DNA of 64,000 nt from Methanobacteriota archaeon. Its GTDB lineage: Archaea > Thermoplasmatota > Thermoplasmata > RBG-16-68-12. Every line of letters begins with the position of its first letter. The stretch's first letter is position 1. The position numbers and the translations under genes are program-made. This document shows, one piece after another, positions 32,575 through 40,161 of the stretch. The notes under the pieces are model-generated. The model saw only the letters and a list, made by a program, of their open reading frames with translations, was not told the origin of the DNA and made no database searches. The DNA lies in NCBI GenBank assembly GCA_005878515.1, contig VBLZ01000097.1, positions 1 to 64,000 on the forward strand. The letters run 5' to 3'.

Positions 32575-33042
32575 ATGGCGAGGAAGCAGATGGGCGGCCT
32601 GGCCAAGGCCGCGCGACGGAAGCTGCGGAAGCGCGCGGGCCTGGTCGAGACCCGGCGCAAGAAGGAGTTCACGTACCGTGGGTACACGCTCGATGAGATG
32701 AAGGCGATGACGCTCGAAGAGATCATCGAGCTCCTGCCCGCCCGACCGCGGCGGTCGTTCATGCGCGGGATTGACGAGGAACGCTTCACGTTCGTCGAGA
32801 AGGTCCGCGCGAACGGGACCGAGGAGGCCGTGCGCACACACTGCCGCGACGTCCCGATCCTCCCGGACTTCATCGGGAAGAAGGTCGCGGTCCACAACGG
32901 GAAGGAGTTCGTGACGGTCGAGATCAAGGCGGAGATGATCGGGCATTACATCGGCGAGTTCGCCATGACGCGGAAGCCGGTCACGCACAGCGGACCCGGC
33001 GTCGGGGCGACGCGATCGTCGAAGTTCATGCCGCTGAAATGA
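32575..33042 (+). CDS. rps19: 30S ribosomal protein S19
   Basis: S19 forms part of the head of the 30S subunit and contacts the A-site tRNA and the B1 bridge. The 155-residue product has the archaeal/eukaryal S15-type N-terminus (KEFTYRGYTLDEMKAMTLEE) and the conserved C-terminal half (VHNGKEFVTVEIKAEMIGHY, IGEFAMTRKPVTHSGPGVGA). It starts at ATG two bases after the L2 stop. Confidence 0.96.
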   Translation: MARKQMGGLAKAARRKLRKRAGLVETRRKKEFTYRGYTLDEMKAMTLEEIIELLPARPRRSFMRGIDEERFTFVEKVRANGTEEAVRTHCRDVPILPDFIGKKVAVHNGKEFVTVEIKAEMIGHYIGEFAMTRKPVTHSGPGVGATRSSKFMPLK

Positions 33043-33049
33043 GGGTCGC

Positions 33050-33505
33050 ATGTCGAAGTTCGGGTACACGGTCGAATACAAGATCGAGACGATGGCCCGA
33101 GCCTACGGCCGAGAGCTCCCGCTCGCCTGGAAGAAGTCCGTCGAGCTCGCCCGCCAACTGCGCGGGAAGACGGTCGACCAGGCGCGCGAATACCTCGAGA
33201 AAGTGATCGCCCTGAAGCAACCGGTGCCGATGAAAAAATACAAACGCTGGGTCGCGCACAAGGCGGGCACCGGCCCGGCCCGCTATCCGGTGAAAGCGGC
33301 GAAGGCCTTCCTCAAGATCCTCGAGAGCGCGGTCGCGAACGCGGAGTTCACCGGGAAAGAAGATCCCGACGCGATGGTCATCCGCGTGATCAACGCCCAC
33401 AAAGGGGCGACGACGAAAGGCTTTCGCCCGCGCGCGTACGGGCGAAGCGGTCCGTGGAACCAGGACACCGTGAACCTCGAGATCGTCCTCGAAGAGGTGG
33501 CATGA
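33050..33505 (+). CDS. rpl22: 50S ribosomal protein L22
   Basis: L22 lines the exit tunnel and binds all domains of 23S rRNA. The 151-residue product has the archaeal segments LPLAWKKSVELARQLRGKTV and KYKRWVAHKAGTGPARYPVK (a Gly/Arg-rich loop region) and the hairpin tip HKGATTKGFRPRAYGRSGPW near residues 121-140. Its length is normal for Archaea. S3 begins one base after its stop codon. Confidence 0.96.
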   Translation: MSKFGYTVEYKIETMARAYGRELPLAWKKSVELARQLRGKTVDQAREYLEKVIALKQPVPMKKYKRWVAHKAGTGPARYPVKAAKAFLKILESAVANAEFTGKEDPDAMVIRVINAHKGATTKGFRPRAYGRSGPWNQDTVNLEIVLEEVA

Positions 33506-33506
33506 G

Positions 33507-34391
33507 ATGCCGGCGGAAGCGAAGGTCAACCGGAAGGACAAGCGGATCATCGTCGAGAACGTCCGCCGCGTGCTGTTGAAGGAATACCTGATGAACGAGA
33601 CGCGCCGCGCCGGCTTCGGCGGCCTCGATATCCAACGGACGCCGATGGGGACTCGGGTCACGCTCTTGGCCGAGCGCCCGGGCCTGGTGATCGGCCGAAA
33701 AGGCGGCGCGATCAAGGCCCTCACGGAGGCGGTCGAACAACGGTTCCGGTTCGACAACCCGCAGATCGAAGTCCAGGAGGTTGCGAGCCCCGCGCTGAAT
33801 GCGCAGATCATGGCCGAGAAGCTGGCCAACGCCCTCGAACGAGGCTGGCACTTCCGGCGCGCGGGTCACTCGACCGTGCGGCGGATCATGGAGGCCGGCG
33901 CGAAGGGGTGCCTCGTCGTGATCGCCGGCAAGCTCACCGGCCAGCGGCATCGGACGGAGAAGTTCAAGGCGGGCCACATCAAGTACTGCGGAGAACCGCG
34001 GAACCTCTGGATGGACCTCGGGTTCGCGTCCGCGAAGTTGAAACCCGGGATCATCGGCGTCACGGTCGAGATCATGGATCCGCGGGCAAAGCTTCCCGAC
34101 GAGGTGGAGATCAAGAAGCCGACGGCCGAATACCTCGCCGCCGCAGCCGCCGCAGCGCTCGAACCGGTTGCGGCACCGGAGCCGTTGGTCGAGGTCGCGG
34201 CCGTGGCCGGACCCGGGAGCGAAGAGTCCGTCGAAGAGCCCGAACCGCTCATCGTCCCGGAGGAGCCGGATCCGGCGAAGAAGGTCAAGAAGAGCAAAGT
34301 CGCGACGAAGCGGTTGAAGAAGGTCGCCAAACAGGTGAGCGAACTCGGCGTCGACGTCGAGGTGGGGACGGAAGGAGGCGACGAGACGTAA
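33507..34391 (+). CDS. rps3: 30S ribosomal protein S3 with long C-terminal tail
   Basis: S3 is at the mRNA entry site and helps unwind mRNA. The 294-residue protein has the KH domain segment VTLLAERPGLVIGRKGGAIK (residues 51-70) and the C-terminal S3 domain with GHSTVRRIMEAGAKGCLVVI and CGEPRNLWMDLGFASAKLKP. After about residue 205 comes a tail rich in Ala, Glu, Val and Lys (EEPDPAKKVKKSKVATKRLK). Such tails are known in other archaeal S3 proteins. Its TAA overlaps the L29 ATG by one base. Confidence 0.95.
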   Translation: MPAEAKVNRKDKRIIVENVRRVLLKEYLMNETRRAGFGGLDIQRTPMGTRVTLLAERPGLVIGRKGGAIKALTEAVEQRFRFDNPQIEVQEVASPALNAQIMAEKLANALERGWHFRRAGHSTVRRIMEAGAKGCLVVIAGKLTGQRHRTEKFKAGHIKYCGEPRNLWMDLGFASAKLKPGIIGVTVEIMDPRAKLPDEVEIKKPTAEYLAAAAAAALEPVAAPEPLVEVAAVAGPGSEESVEEPEPLIVPEEPDPAKKVKKSKVATKRLKKVAKQVSELGVDVEVGTEGGDET

Positions 34392-34657
34392 TGGCATTGC
34401 TCCGGACGAAGGAGATCCGCGCAATGGACGCGGAGACGATCGCGAAGAAGCTCACGGAACTTCGGGACGAGCTGATGCACGAACGAGGCGTCGCCGCCAT
34501 GGGTGGCGCACCCCCGAACCCCGGCAAGATCCGCGCACTCCGCAAGAACATCGCCCGAATCCTGACGATCATGCGCGAGGAGGAACTGGCGGGAGGCGCG
34601 GGCACCCCGGGGAAAGCCCCGGCTGCGAAACCGGCGCCTGCGGGAGACGAGACGTGA
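34391..34657 (+). CDS. rpl29: 50S ribosomal protein L29
   Basis: L29 is at the tunnel exit beside L23. The 88-residue protein is two antiparallel helices: IRAMDAETIAKKLTELRDEL and the family motif GAPPNPGKIRALRKNIARIL near residues 38-57, followed by TIMREEEL. The last 20 residues are an Ala/Pro-rich tail unusual for the family. Both ends overlap the neighbouring genes by one base, so translation is tightly coupled. Confidence 0.94.
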   Translation: MALLRTKEIRAMDAETIAKKLTELRDELMHERGVAAMGGAPPNPGKIRALRKNIARILTIMREEELAGGAGTPGKAPAAKPAPAGDET

Positions 34658-34911
34658 TGGCGAACCTCCGGAAACACGAGCTCATCGGCCTTCGGGTGGA
34701 GGTCGTCGACGCGTCCGACCCGAGCCAGGAACATGTCCGCGGGCGCGTCGTCGATGAGACGCGCAACATGCTCGTGGTCGAGGTGCAAGGGGAGGAAAAG
34801 CGGATCCCGAAGCATGGGAGCCGATTCCGTTTCGATGTCCCCGGCGGATTCGAAGTCGACGGAGACGAGATCCGATTCCGACCAGAAGACCGCGTGAAGA
34901 AGGCCCGGTGA
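34657..34911 (+). CDS. rnp1: Ribonuclease P protein component 1 (Rpp29/Pop4)
   Basis: Rpp29 is one of the protein subunits of archaeal RNase P, which trims the 5' ends of tRNA precursors. The 84-residue product shows the Sm-like barrel pattern HELIGLRVEVVDASDPSQEH, RGRVVDETRNMLVVEVQGEE and KRIPKHGSRFRFDVPGG, which matches the family. It is at the usual archaeal position between L29 and S17. The aIF1 (SUI1) gene often found here in other Archaea is absent. ATG at 34657 overlaps the L29 stop. Confidence 0.93.
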   Translation: MANLRKHELIGLRVEVVDASDPSQEHVRGRVVDETRNMLVVEVQGEEKRIPKHGSRFRFDVPGGFEVDGDEIRFRPEDRVKKAR

Positions 34912-34917
34912 AACGAG

Positions 34918-35316
34918 ATGGCGGAAAAGAAAGCGCAGAAGAAACCGGTCGCCCCGGCCGCATCCGCCAAGCCGGTCCGCTCCGTCGCGCGCGACGTTGG
35001 GATCGACGTCCCGATCCCGACGGCGCCTTGCGCGGATCCGAAGTGTCCATTCCACGGCCGACTCCCCGTTCGCGGGCAGATGCTCGAAGGGGTCGTCGTG
35101 TCGACCCGGATGCAGAACACGGTCGTCATCGAGCGGCAGTATCTTCGGTATATCCGGAAGTACCAGCGGTACGAGAAGCGGACGCACCGCATGAACGTGC
35201 ACGCGCCGCCGTGCCTCGGACTCCAGATCGGCCATCGCGTCCTCGCGATGGAATGCCGGCCGCTCGGAAAGACGGTTCATTTCGTCGCGATTCACAACCA
35301 GGGGGTCGCCGGTTGA
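34918..35316 (+). CDS. rps17: 30S ribosomal protein S17
   Basis: S17 is an OB-fold protein binding 16S rRNA helix 11. The 132-residue product has a Lys/Ala-rich N-terminal extension of about 25 residues, then the archaeal zinc-free core APCADPKCPFHGRLPVRGQM, LEGVVVSTRMQNTVVIERQY and KRTHRMNVHAPPCLGLQIGH. Its C-terminal stop overlaps the TTG start of L14. Confidence 0.95.
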   Translation: MAEKKAQKKPVAPAASAKPVRSVARDVGIDVPIPTAPCADPKCPFHGRLPVRGQMLEGVVVSTRMQNTVVIERQYLRYIRKYQRYEKRTHRMNVHAPPCLGLQIGHRVLAMECRPLGKTVHFVAIHNQGVAG

Positions 35317-35711
35317 AGGGACTTCCCGGACGGCAGACGCGCGGCCTGCCGAAAGGCGCGCGCCTCGAGTGCATCGACAACACGGGGGCGAAGATCGTCG
35401 AAATCATCGAGGTCATGAAGTATCGCGGAGTCCGCAATCGGATCTCCAGCGCCGGGATCGCGGACCTCCTCGTTGTCACGGTCAAGAAAGGGACGCCGGC
35501 GACACGGAAGCAAATCATGAACGCGGTCATCGTCCGCCAACGCCGACCGTTTCGTCGGCCGGAAGGCATGATGGTCCAGTTCGAGGACAACGCATGCGTC
35601 ATCGTGACCCCGGAAGGCGAGGTCAAAGGATCCGACATCAAAGGCCCCGTCGCTCGCGAGGCCGCAGAACGGTGGCCGCGGGTCGCCGCGACCGCGAGCA
35701 TGATCGTGTGA
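35313..35711 (+). CDS. rpl14: 50S ribosomal protein L14
   Basis: L14 forms part of inter-subunit bridges B5 and B8. The 132-residue protein shows LPKGARLECIDNTGAKIVEI (residues 12-31), VKKGTPATRKQIMNAVIVRQ, then RRPEGMMVQFEDNACVIV and the conserved IKGPVAREAAERWPRVAATA near the C-terminus. The start is TTG at 35313, sharing bases with the S17 TGA; the next in-frame start would cut into the conserved N-terminus. Confidence 0.94.
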   Translation: MKGLPGRQTRGLPKGARLECIDNTGAKIVEIIEVMKYRGVRNRISSAGIADLLVVTVKKGTPATRKQIMNAVIVRQRRPFRRPEGMMVQFEDNACVIVTPEGEVKGSDIKGPVAREAAERWPRVAATASMIV

Positions 35712-35720
35712 GGATTGCCA

Positions 35721-36080
35721 ATGTCGAGTACACAACCTCGGACCCAGCGGAAACGGGCGGCGAACGCGCCGCTCCATACGAAACGGATCATGGCATCGTC
35801 TCATCTCGCGCCGGAGATCCACGACAAATCGAAGGCTCACCTCCCGCGGGCCCTGCCGGTCCGGAAAGGCGACACGGTCCGCATCATGCGGGGCGGCTTC
35901 CGCGGGAAAGAGGGAAAGGTCGTCTCGGTGGACCGCGTCCACGGCACGGTCGTCATCGAGGGCATCACGATCGAGAAGGTCGACGAGAAGAAGGTCGCCC
36001 GGCCGCTGCATGCGTCGAACCTCCTGATCGTCCGGATGGACGACACGGATCCCTGGCGCCGGCGGAAGTTCGAGGAGTGA
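35721..36080 (+). CDS. rpl24: 50S ribosomal protein L24
   Basis: L24 is an early 50S assembly protein. The 119-residue product has a Lys/Arg-rich start (TQPRTQRKRAANAPLHTKRI), the archaeal L26e-type segment HLPRALPVRKGDTVRIMRGG (KOW motif near residues 46-60), FRGKEGKVVSVDRVHGTVVI and a C-terminus with NLLIVRMDDTDPWRRRKFEE. ATG at 35721 is preferred over TTG at 35715. S4e follows after seven bases. Confidence 0.95.
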   Translation: MSSTQPRTQRKRAANAPLHTKRIMASSHLAPEIHDKSKAHLPRALPVRKGDTVRIMRGGFRGKEGKVVSVDRVHGTVVIEGITIEKVDEKKVARPLHASNLLIVRMDDTDPWRRRKFEE

Positions 36081-36087
36081 TTCGCTC

Positions 36088-36798
36088 GTGAAGAAGCATC
36101 TGAAGCGGTTGCCGGCGCCCCGGAGCTGGACGATCCCGAGGAAGACGGATTTCTGGGTCGTGAAGCCTTCGCCCGGTCCTCACCCGATCGATACGAGCGT
36201 CCCGCTCGGCCTGATCCTCCGGGACATGCTGAAGGTCTGCGCGAACGCCCGGGAGGCCCGGCACATCCTGAACGGCCGCGGCGTCCTCGTGGACGGCCGC
36301 GCGGTCACGGATCCGAAATTCCCGGTCGGCCTCATGGACGTCCTCTCGTTCGCGGCGACGAAGGCCCATTACCGGATGCTCGTCGACACGCGCGGCCGGA
36401 TGGCCCTCGTGCCGATCGAGGAGGGCGATGCGAAGTGGAAGCTGTGCCGCGTCGAGGACAAGACGACGGTCCGCCGGGGCAAGACGCAGGTGAACCTCCA
36501 TGACGGGCGGAACGTCCTCCTCGAAAAGGACGCGTACAAGACCGGGGCCACGCTGAAGCTCCACGTCCCGGAGCAGAAGGTCGTCGAGCACTACGAGCTC
36601 GGGAAAGGCGCGCCGGTCCTGGTGACGGGCGGCCAACACGTCGGCGAGATTGCGCACGTCCTCGAGATCCAGCGGACGCGCAACCCGCGTGCGAACATCG
36701 TGACCTTCACGGAAGGATTCTCGACGGACGCCGGCAAGGTGTTCGTCGTCGGCAAGGAGGCCCCGTCGATCCGAACGCCGGAGGTCTCGGCAATCTAG
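36088..36798 (+). CDS. rps4e: 30S ribosomal protein S4e
   Basis: S4e is found only in Archaea and Eukarya and combines an S4-like, a KOW-like and a central domain. The 236-residue product starts at GTG with KKHLKRLPAPRSWTIPRKTD, then TSVPLGLILRDMLKVCANAR, LNGRGVLVDGRAVTDPKFPV and the C-terminal KLHVPEQKVVEHYELGKGAP and VFVVGKEAPSIRTPEVS. It is full length compared with other archaeal S4e. Confidence 0.96.
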   Translation: MKKHLKRLPAPRSWTIPRKTDFWVVKPSPGPHPIDTSVPLGLILRDMLKVCANAREARHILNGRGVLVDGRAVTDPKFPVGLMDVLSFAATKAHYRMLVDTRGRMALVPIEEGDAKWKLCRVEDKTTVRRGKTQVNLHDGRNVLLEKDAYKTGATLKLHVPEQKVVEHYELGKGAPVLVTGGQHVGEIAHVLEIQRTRNPRANIVTFTEGFSTDAGKVFVVGKEAPSIRTPEVSAI

Positions 36799-36806
36799 GT
36801 GGGACC

Positions 36807-37316
36807 ATGGCGGGCATGCGCGACATCCGGATCGAGAAAGTCGTCGTCAACGTGGGCGTCGGCGAGGCCGGCGAGAAGCTCGTGAAGGCGCAGAAGGTGC
36901 TCGAGCTCGTTACGAAGCAGAAGTCCGTGCAGACCCTGAGCCACCAGGCCGTGCGGGACTGGGGCGTCCGCCGGAACATGCCGATCGGGACGCGCGTCAC
37001 CTTGCGGGGCGGTCCCGCGGAGGCGTTCCTCGCGGAAGCGCTCTCGATCCGGAACAATCGCCTCCCGGCGTACAGTTTCGACTCGAACGGGAACTTCTCG
37101 TTCGGGATCCAGGACTACACCGATTTCCAGGGGATGAAGTACGACCCGGAGATCGGCGTGTTCGGGATGGACGTCAGCGTGAGCCTCCAGCGGCCCGGAT
37201 GGCGGGTCGCCCGGCGGTCGAACAAGTCCCGCCGGATTCCGCGGCGGCATCGGGTCTCCCGGGACGAGGGGATGCAATTCATGAAGGATCGCTTCAAGGT
37301 CGAGGTGGTCACCTGA
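36807..37316 (+). CDS. rpl5: 50S ribosomal protein L5
   Basis: L5 binds 5S rRNA and contacts the P-site tRNA. The 169-residue protein has MRDIRIEKVVVNVGVGEAGE (residues 4-23), a VTLRGGPAEAFLAEALSIRN segment, then NFSFGIQDYTDFQGMKYDPE and the ending RRIPRRHRVSRDEGMQFMKD. Its TGA overlaps the CTG that seems to start S14. Confidence 0.95.
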   Translation: MAGMRDIRIEKVVVNVGVGEAGEKLVKAQKVLELVTKQKSVQTLSHQAVRDWGVRRNMPIGTRVTLRGGPAEAFLAEALSIRNNRLPAYSFDSNGNFSFGIQDYTDFQGMKYDPEIGVFGMDVSVSLQRPGWRVARRSNKSRRIPRRHRVSRDEGMQFMKDRFKVEVVT

Positions 37317-37459
37317 ACCGCACGAAGGACTTTGGTCGGAAGCGGGGCTGCCTGCGCTGCGGACGCAAGCGCGGCATCGTCCGCCGGTATGGGCTCCACC
37401 TCTGCCGGCAATGCTTCCGCGAGATTGCCTACGAGCTCGGCTTCCGGAAGTACAGCTGA
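37313..37459 (+). CDS. rps14: 30S ribosomal protein S14 with apparent CTG start
   Basis: S14 is a small zinc-binding protein of the 30S head. The 48-residue product has CLRCGRKRGIVRRYGLHLCR (residues 13-32) with two CxxC pairs and ends FREIAYELGFRKYS, as is usual for archaeal S14. No ATG, GTG or TTG in this frame fits: the nearest upstream ATG (37199) would add 38 residues that overlap L5 and look like a shadow. The CTG at 37313 overlaps the L5 TGA exactly as other starts in this operon overlap their upstream stops, and it gives the expected family length. Expression from CTG is an inference. Confidence 0.85.
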   Translation: MNRTKDFGRKRGCLRCGRKRGIVRRYGLHLCRQCFREIAYELGFRKYS

Positions 37460-37468
37460 GGGGACGCC

Positions 37469-37858
37469 ATGCTGCAAGATGCTCTCAACGACGCCATGGT
37501 GACAATGCGGAACGCGGAGGCCGCGGGCAAGACGGACTGCGTGATTCGTCCCGCGTCGAAGTTGATCGGCCGCGTGCTCAAGGTGATGCAAGAGAACGAA
37601 TACATCCGGTCGTTCGAACTCATCGAGGACGGTCGCGGGAATCTGTACCGTGTGGCCCTCGTCGGCAGCATCAACAGTTGCGGCGTGATCAAGCCGAGGT
37701 TTGCGGTCAAGCGAACCGAGCTCGAGAAGTGGGAAGCCCGGTACCTGCCCGCCCAAGACTTCGGCGTCCTGATCCTGACGACCACGGAAGGCGTGATCTC
37801 CCAGACCAAGGCGAAGCAGATCGGCGTGGGCGGCAAGCTCATCGCCTACGTGTACTGA
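37469..37858 (+). CDS. rps8: 30S ribosomal protein S8
   Basis: S8 binds the central domain of 16S rRNA and is a key early assembly protein. The 129-residue product has LQDALNDAMVTMRNAEAAGK at the start, SKLIGRVLKVMQENEYIRSF (residues 30-49), RFAVKRTELEKWEARYLPAQ, and the C-terminal motif FGVLILTTTEGVISQTKAKQ near residues 99-118, typical for Archaea. It is of normal length. Confidence 0.96.
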   Translation: MLQDALNDAMVTMRNAEAAGKTDCVIRPASKLIGRVLKVMQENEYIRSFELIEDGRGNLYRVALVGSINSCGVIKPRFAVKRTELEKWEARYLPAQDFGVLILTTTEGVISQTKAKQIGVGGKLIAYVY

Positions 37859-37866
37859 GGTGAGGG

Positions 37867-38412
37867 ATGCCGGTCGCGGGATTGTTGGAAGAGGTCGTCG
37901 AGATCCCGGACGGCGTGCAGCTCCGGGTCGACGGCGACTTCGTGGTCGTGACCGGGGGAGGCCACACCCTCCGGCGCCGTCTCTCTCACCCTCGCTTGCG
38001 GATCGACGTGAACGGGCCGCAGGCCACCGTCCGGTGTGAGTACCCGCGGCGGAAAGAGGCCGCGCTCCTCGGCACGTTCGCGGCCCATCTGAGGAACATG
38101 GTCGTCGGGGTCCGAGAGGGCTTCACGTACGAGATGAAGATCGTGTACAGTCACTTTCCGCTAAAGGCCACCGTGAAGGGTGCGGAGTTCGTCATCGAAA
38201 ACTTCCTCGGAGAGAAGTTCCCGCGAAAGACGCGGATCGTCGGGGAAACGAAAGTCGAAGTCAACGGGGACCAGGTCCTCCTCACGGGCCCGGACGTCGA
38301 GGCGGTCGGCCAGACCGCGGCCAACATCGAGCAGGCGACGAAGATCCGGGGATTCGACCCTCGGATCTTCCAGGACGGCATCTACATCACGAAGAAGGCC
38401 GGGGAGGCGTGA
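37867..38412 (+). CDS. rpl6: 50S ribosomal protein L6
   Basis: L6 sits near the sarcin-ricin loop and the factor-binding site. The 181-residue protein shows the two L6 repeats, with LRNMVVGVREGFTYEMKIVY near residues 77-96, HFPLKATVKGAEFVIENFLG, EKFPRKTRIVGETKVEVNGD and the C-terminal IRGFDPRIFQDGIYITKKAG. The L32e start lies immediately after its stop codon. Confidence 0.96.
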   Translation: MPVAGLLEEVVEIPDGVQLRVDGDFVVVTGGGHTLRRRLSHPRLRIDVNGPQATVRCEYPRRKEAALLGTFAAHLRNMVVGVREGFTYEMKIVYSHFPLKATVKGAEFVIENFLGEKFPRKTRIVGETKVEVNGDQVLLTGPDVEAVGQTAANIEQATKIRGFDPRIFQDGIYITKKAGEA

Positions 38413-38414
38413 GG

Positions 38415-39203
38415 ATGGCGGACGAGAAGGAACCGAAGGCAGAGGCCAAGGCCGCGAAGAAGGTGAAGAAGACCGCGGTCCCCGAGGTGCCCGAGCCGGA
38501 GCAGGCGTTCCCGACAGCGACCGAGATACGCTCCGCGAAGAAGGCCGAACTCACCACTTGGTCCGAACGCTACGGCCTCAGTCAAGAAGGGACGGTCGAC
38601 GACCTCCGAAAGCGTCTTCGCGCGTTCATCGAGAAGGAGGAGGCCAAGAAAGCCGCACCCGAGGAAGCAAAACCCGCGCCTCCGAAAACGGAAAAGAAGC
38701 CCAAAGAGAAACCGAAGGAGAAGGCGAAGCCTCCGAAGGAGAAGAAGGGGAAGGGCAAGGAGGCAGAGGAGGAGGCCGTAGAAGAGGTCCACGAGCCTCG
38801 GGCGAAGCCCAAACTCGAACCGCACCTGAAGCGGCTTCTCGCGTTGCGATCCGCGAAGAACGTGGCGCGGCCGAAGTTCCGCCGTCAGGAGTGGTTCCGC
38901 TATCGGAAGTTCGGAGACGAGTGGCGAAAACCCCAAGGCGGGCAATCGAAACTCCGCCGCCACTTCGGGTACCGCTGGAACCTTCCGTCGATCGGATATC
39001 GCGGGCCCCGCGCCGTTCGTGGGCTCCATCCGAGCGGCTTCCAAGAAGTCCTCGTGCACAACGAACACCAGCTCGAAGGTCTTGATGCAGCGAAGCAGGC
39101 GGTGCGGATCGGGCACGCGGTCGGCACCCGAAAGCGCGAGATGATCGAGAAAGCCTGCGACGAAAAAGGCCTGCGCGTGCTGAACCGGATGGTGACCGAA
39201 TGA
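38415..39203 (+). CDS. rpl32e: 50S ribosomal protein L32e with N-terminal SAP-like and charged extension
   Basis: The C-terminal 130 residues are a normal L32e (PRRHxG-type segments: ARPKFRRQEWFRYRKFGDEW, GYRWNLPSIGYRGPRAVRGL, HAVGTRKREMIEKACDEKGL). The first 130 residues are extra: an acidic/Lys-rich start, a SAP-like helix pair (ATEIRSAKKAELTTWSERYG followed by GTVDDLRKRLRAFIEKEE) near residues 34-75, and a Lys/Glu/Pro-rich linker (KPKEKPKEKAKPPKEKKGKG). SAP domains often bind nucleic acids. ATG at 38415 is preferred because GGGGAGG lies seven bases ahead, though GTG at 38409 overlaps the L6 stop. Confidence 0.9.
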   Translation: MADEKEPKAEAKAAKKVKKTAVPEVPEPEQAFPTATEIRSAKKAELTTWSERYGLSQEGTVDDLRKRLRAFIEKEEAKKAAPEEAKPAPPKTEKKPKEKPKEKAKPPKEKKGKGKEAEEEAVEEVHEPRAKPKLEPHLKRLLALRSAKNVARPKFRRQEWFRYRKFGDEWRKPQGGQSKLRRHFGYRWNLPSIGYRGPRAVRGLHPSGFQEVLVHNEHQLEGLDAAKQAVRIGHAVGTRKREMIEKACDEKGLRVLNRMVTE

Positions 39204-39664
39204 GGTTCGATTACCAGCGGCGCCTCGCGGCATCGATCCTCGGCATCGGGATCAACCGCGTCTGGATCACCACGGACCCGAAGGTGCAGGACGACATCCT
39301 CGACGCGATCACCCGGGACGGCATTCGCAATCTCATCCGGAAGAACATCATCCAGAAGCGACCGGTGCAGGGCGTCTCCCGCGGGCGAGCCCGGCATCGC
39401 GCCGCGCAGCGGGCGAAAGGCCGACGCCGCGGTCATGGGAGCCGCAAGGGGGCCCTCAACGCGCGGACGCCGCAGAAAACCCGATGGATTCAGATCATCC
39501 GGGGCATGCGTCGCTATCTGCGGGAGCTCCGCGACCAGGGGCGGATCGATGCGTCCACGTACCGACGGTTCTACGGCCAGTCCAAGGGCGGCATGTTCAA
39601 ATCGAAGTCCCACCTGGACCAGCAGTTGCGCGCCGCCGGCGTGATCAAGGAGGCACCGAAGTGA
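39200..39664 (+). CDS. rpl19e: 50S ribosomal protein L19e
   Basis: L19e is an archaeal/eukaryal protein at the subunit interface. The 154-residue product has YQRRLAASILGIGINRVWIT (residues 5-24), DAITRDGIRNLIRKNIIQKR, the SRGRARHRAAQRAKGRRRGH segment, a PQKTRWIQIIRGMRRYLREL helix and YGQSKGGMFKSKSHL. It is complete and of normal length. It overlaps L32e by four bases (ATGA) and L18 by four (GTGA). Confidence 0.96.
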   Translation: MRFDYQRRLAASILGIGINRVWITTDPKVQDDILDAITRDGIRNLIRKNIIQKRPVQGVSRGRARHRAAQRAKGRRRGHGSRKGALNARTPQKTRWIQIIRGMRRYLRELRDQGRIDASTYRRFYGQSKGGMFKSKSHLDQQLRAAGVIKEAPK

Positions 39665-40161
39665 AACAAGGACCCCATTACCGCGTCCCGTTCCGACGGC
39701 GGCGCGAAGGCCGCACGGACTACCGGTCGCGGGCGAAGCTCCTTCGGAGCGGGAAACCGCGCGTGGTGGTTCGGAAGACGCTCAACCAGACGATCATCCA
39801 ATTCATCGTCGCGGACGCCGGCGGGGACCGGGTCGTCGCGACGGCCCAGTCGCTCGAGCTGAAGGAGCGAGGGTGGGCCGCGGGCACCGGCAACCTCCCG
39901 GCGGCGTACCTGACCGGATATCTGGCCGGCAAGCGGGCGGCCGCGAAGGGCGTGTCGGCGGCGATCCTCGACCTGGGGCTCCAACGGCCCTCGAAAGGCG
40001 GCCGTCTCTTCGCCGCGCTCCAAGGTTTGCTCGACGCCGGCGTGGCGGTCCCTCATAGCCCGGACGTGCTGCCGTCGAAGGAGCGGGTCCGCGGCGCGCA
40101 CATCGGGGAGTCGATCCCGACGCAATTCGACGCCGTGAAGGCGAAGCTGGAGGCGCCCTGA
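39661..40161 (+). CDS. rpl18: 50S ribosomal protein L18
   Basis: L18 (L5e type) binds 5S rRNA together with L5. The 166-residue protein starts at GTG with KQGPHYRVPFRRRREGRTDY (residues 2-21), followed by SRAKLLRSGKPRVVVRKTLN, a WAAGTGNLPAAYLTGYLAGK segment, and GVAVPHSPDVLPSKERVRGA near residues 126-145. It is typical of archaeal L18. The GTG overlaps the L19e stop, and its TGA overlaps the S5 ATG by one base. Confidence 0.95.
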   Translation: MKQGPHYRVPFRRRREGRTDYRSRAKLLRSGKPRVVVRKTLNQTIIQFIVADAGGDRVVATAQSLELKERGWAAGTGNLPAAYLTGYLAGKRAAAKGVSAAILDLGLQRPSKGGRLFAALQGLLDAGVAVPHSPDVLPSKERVRGAHIGESIPTQFDAVKAKLEAP

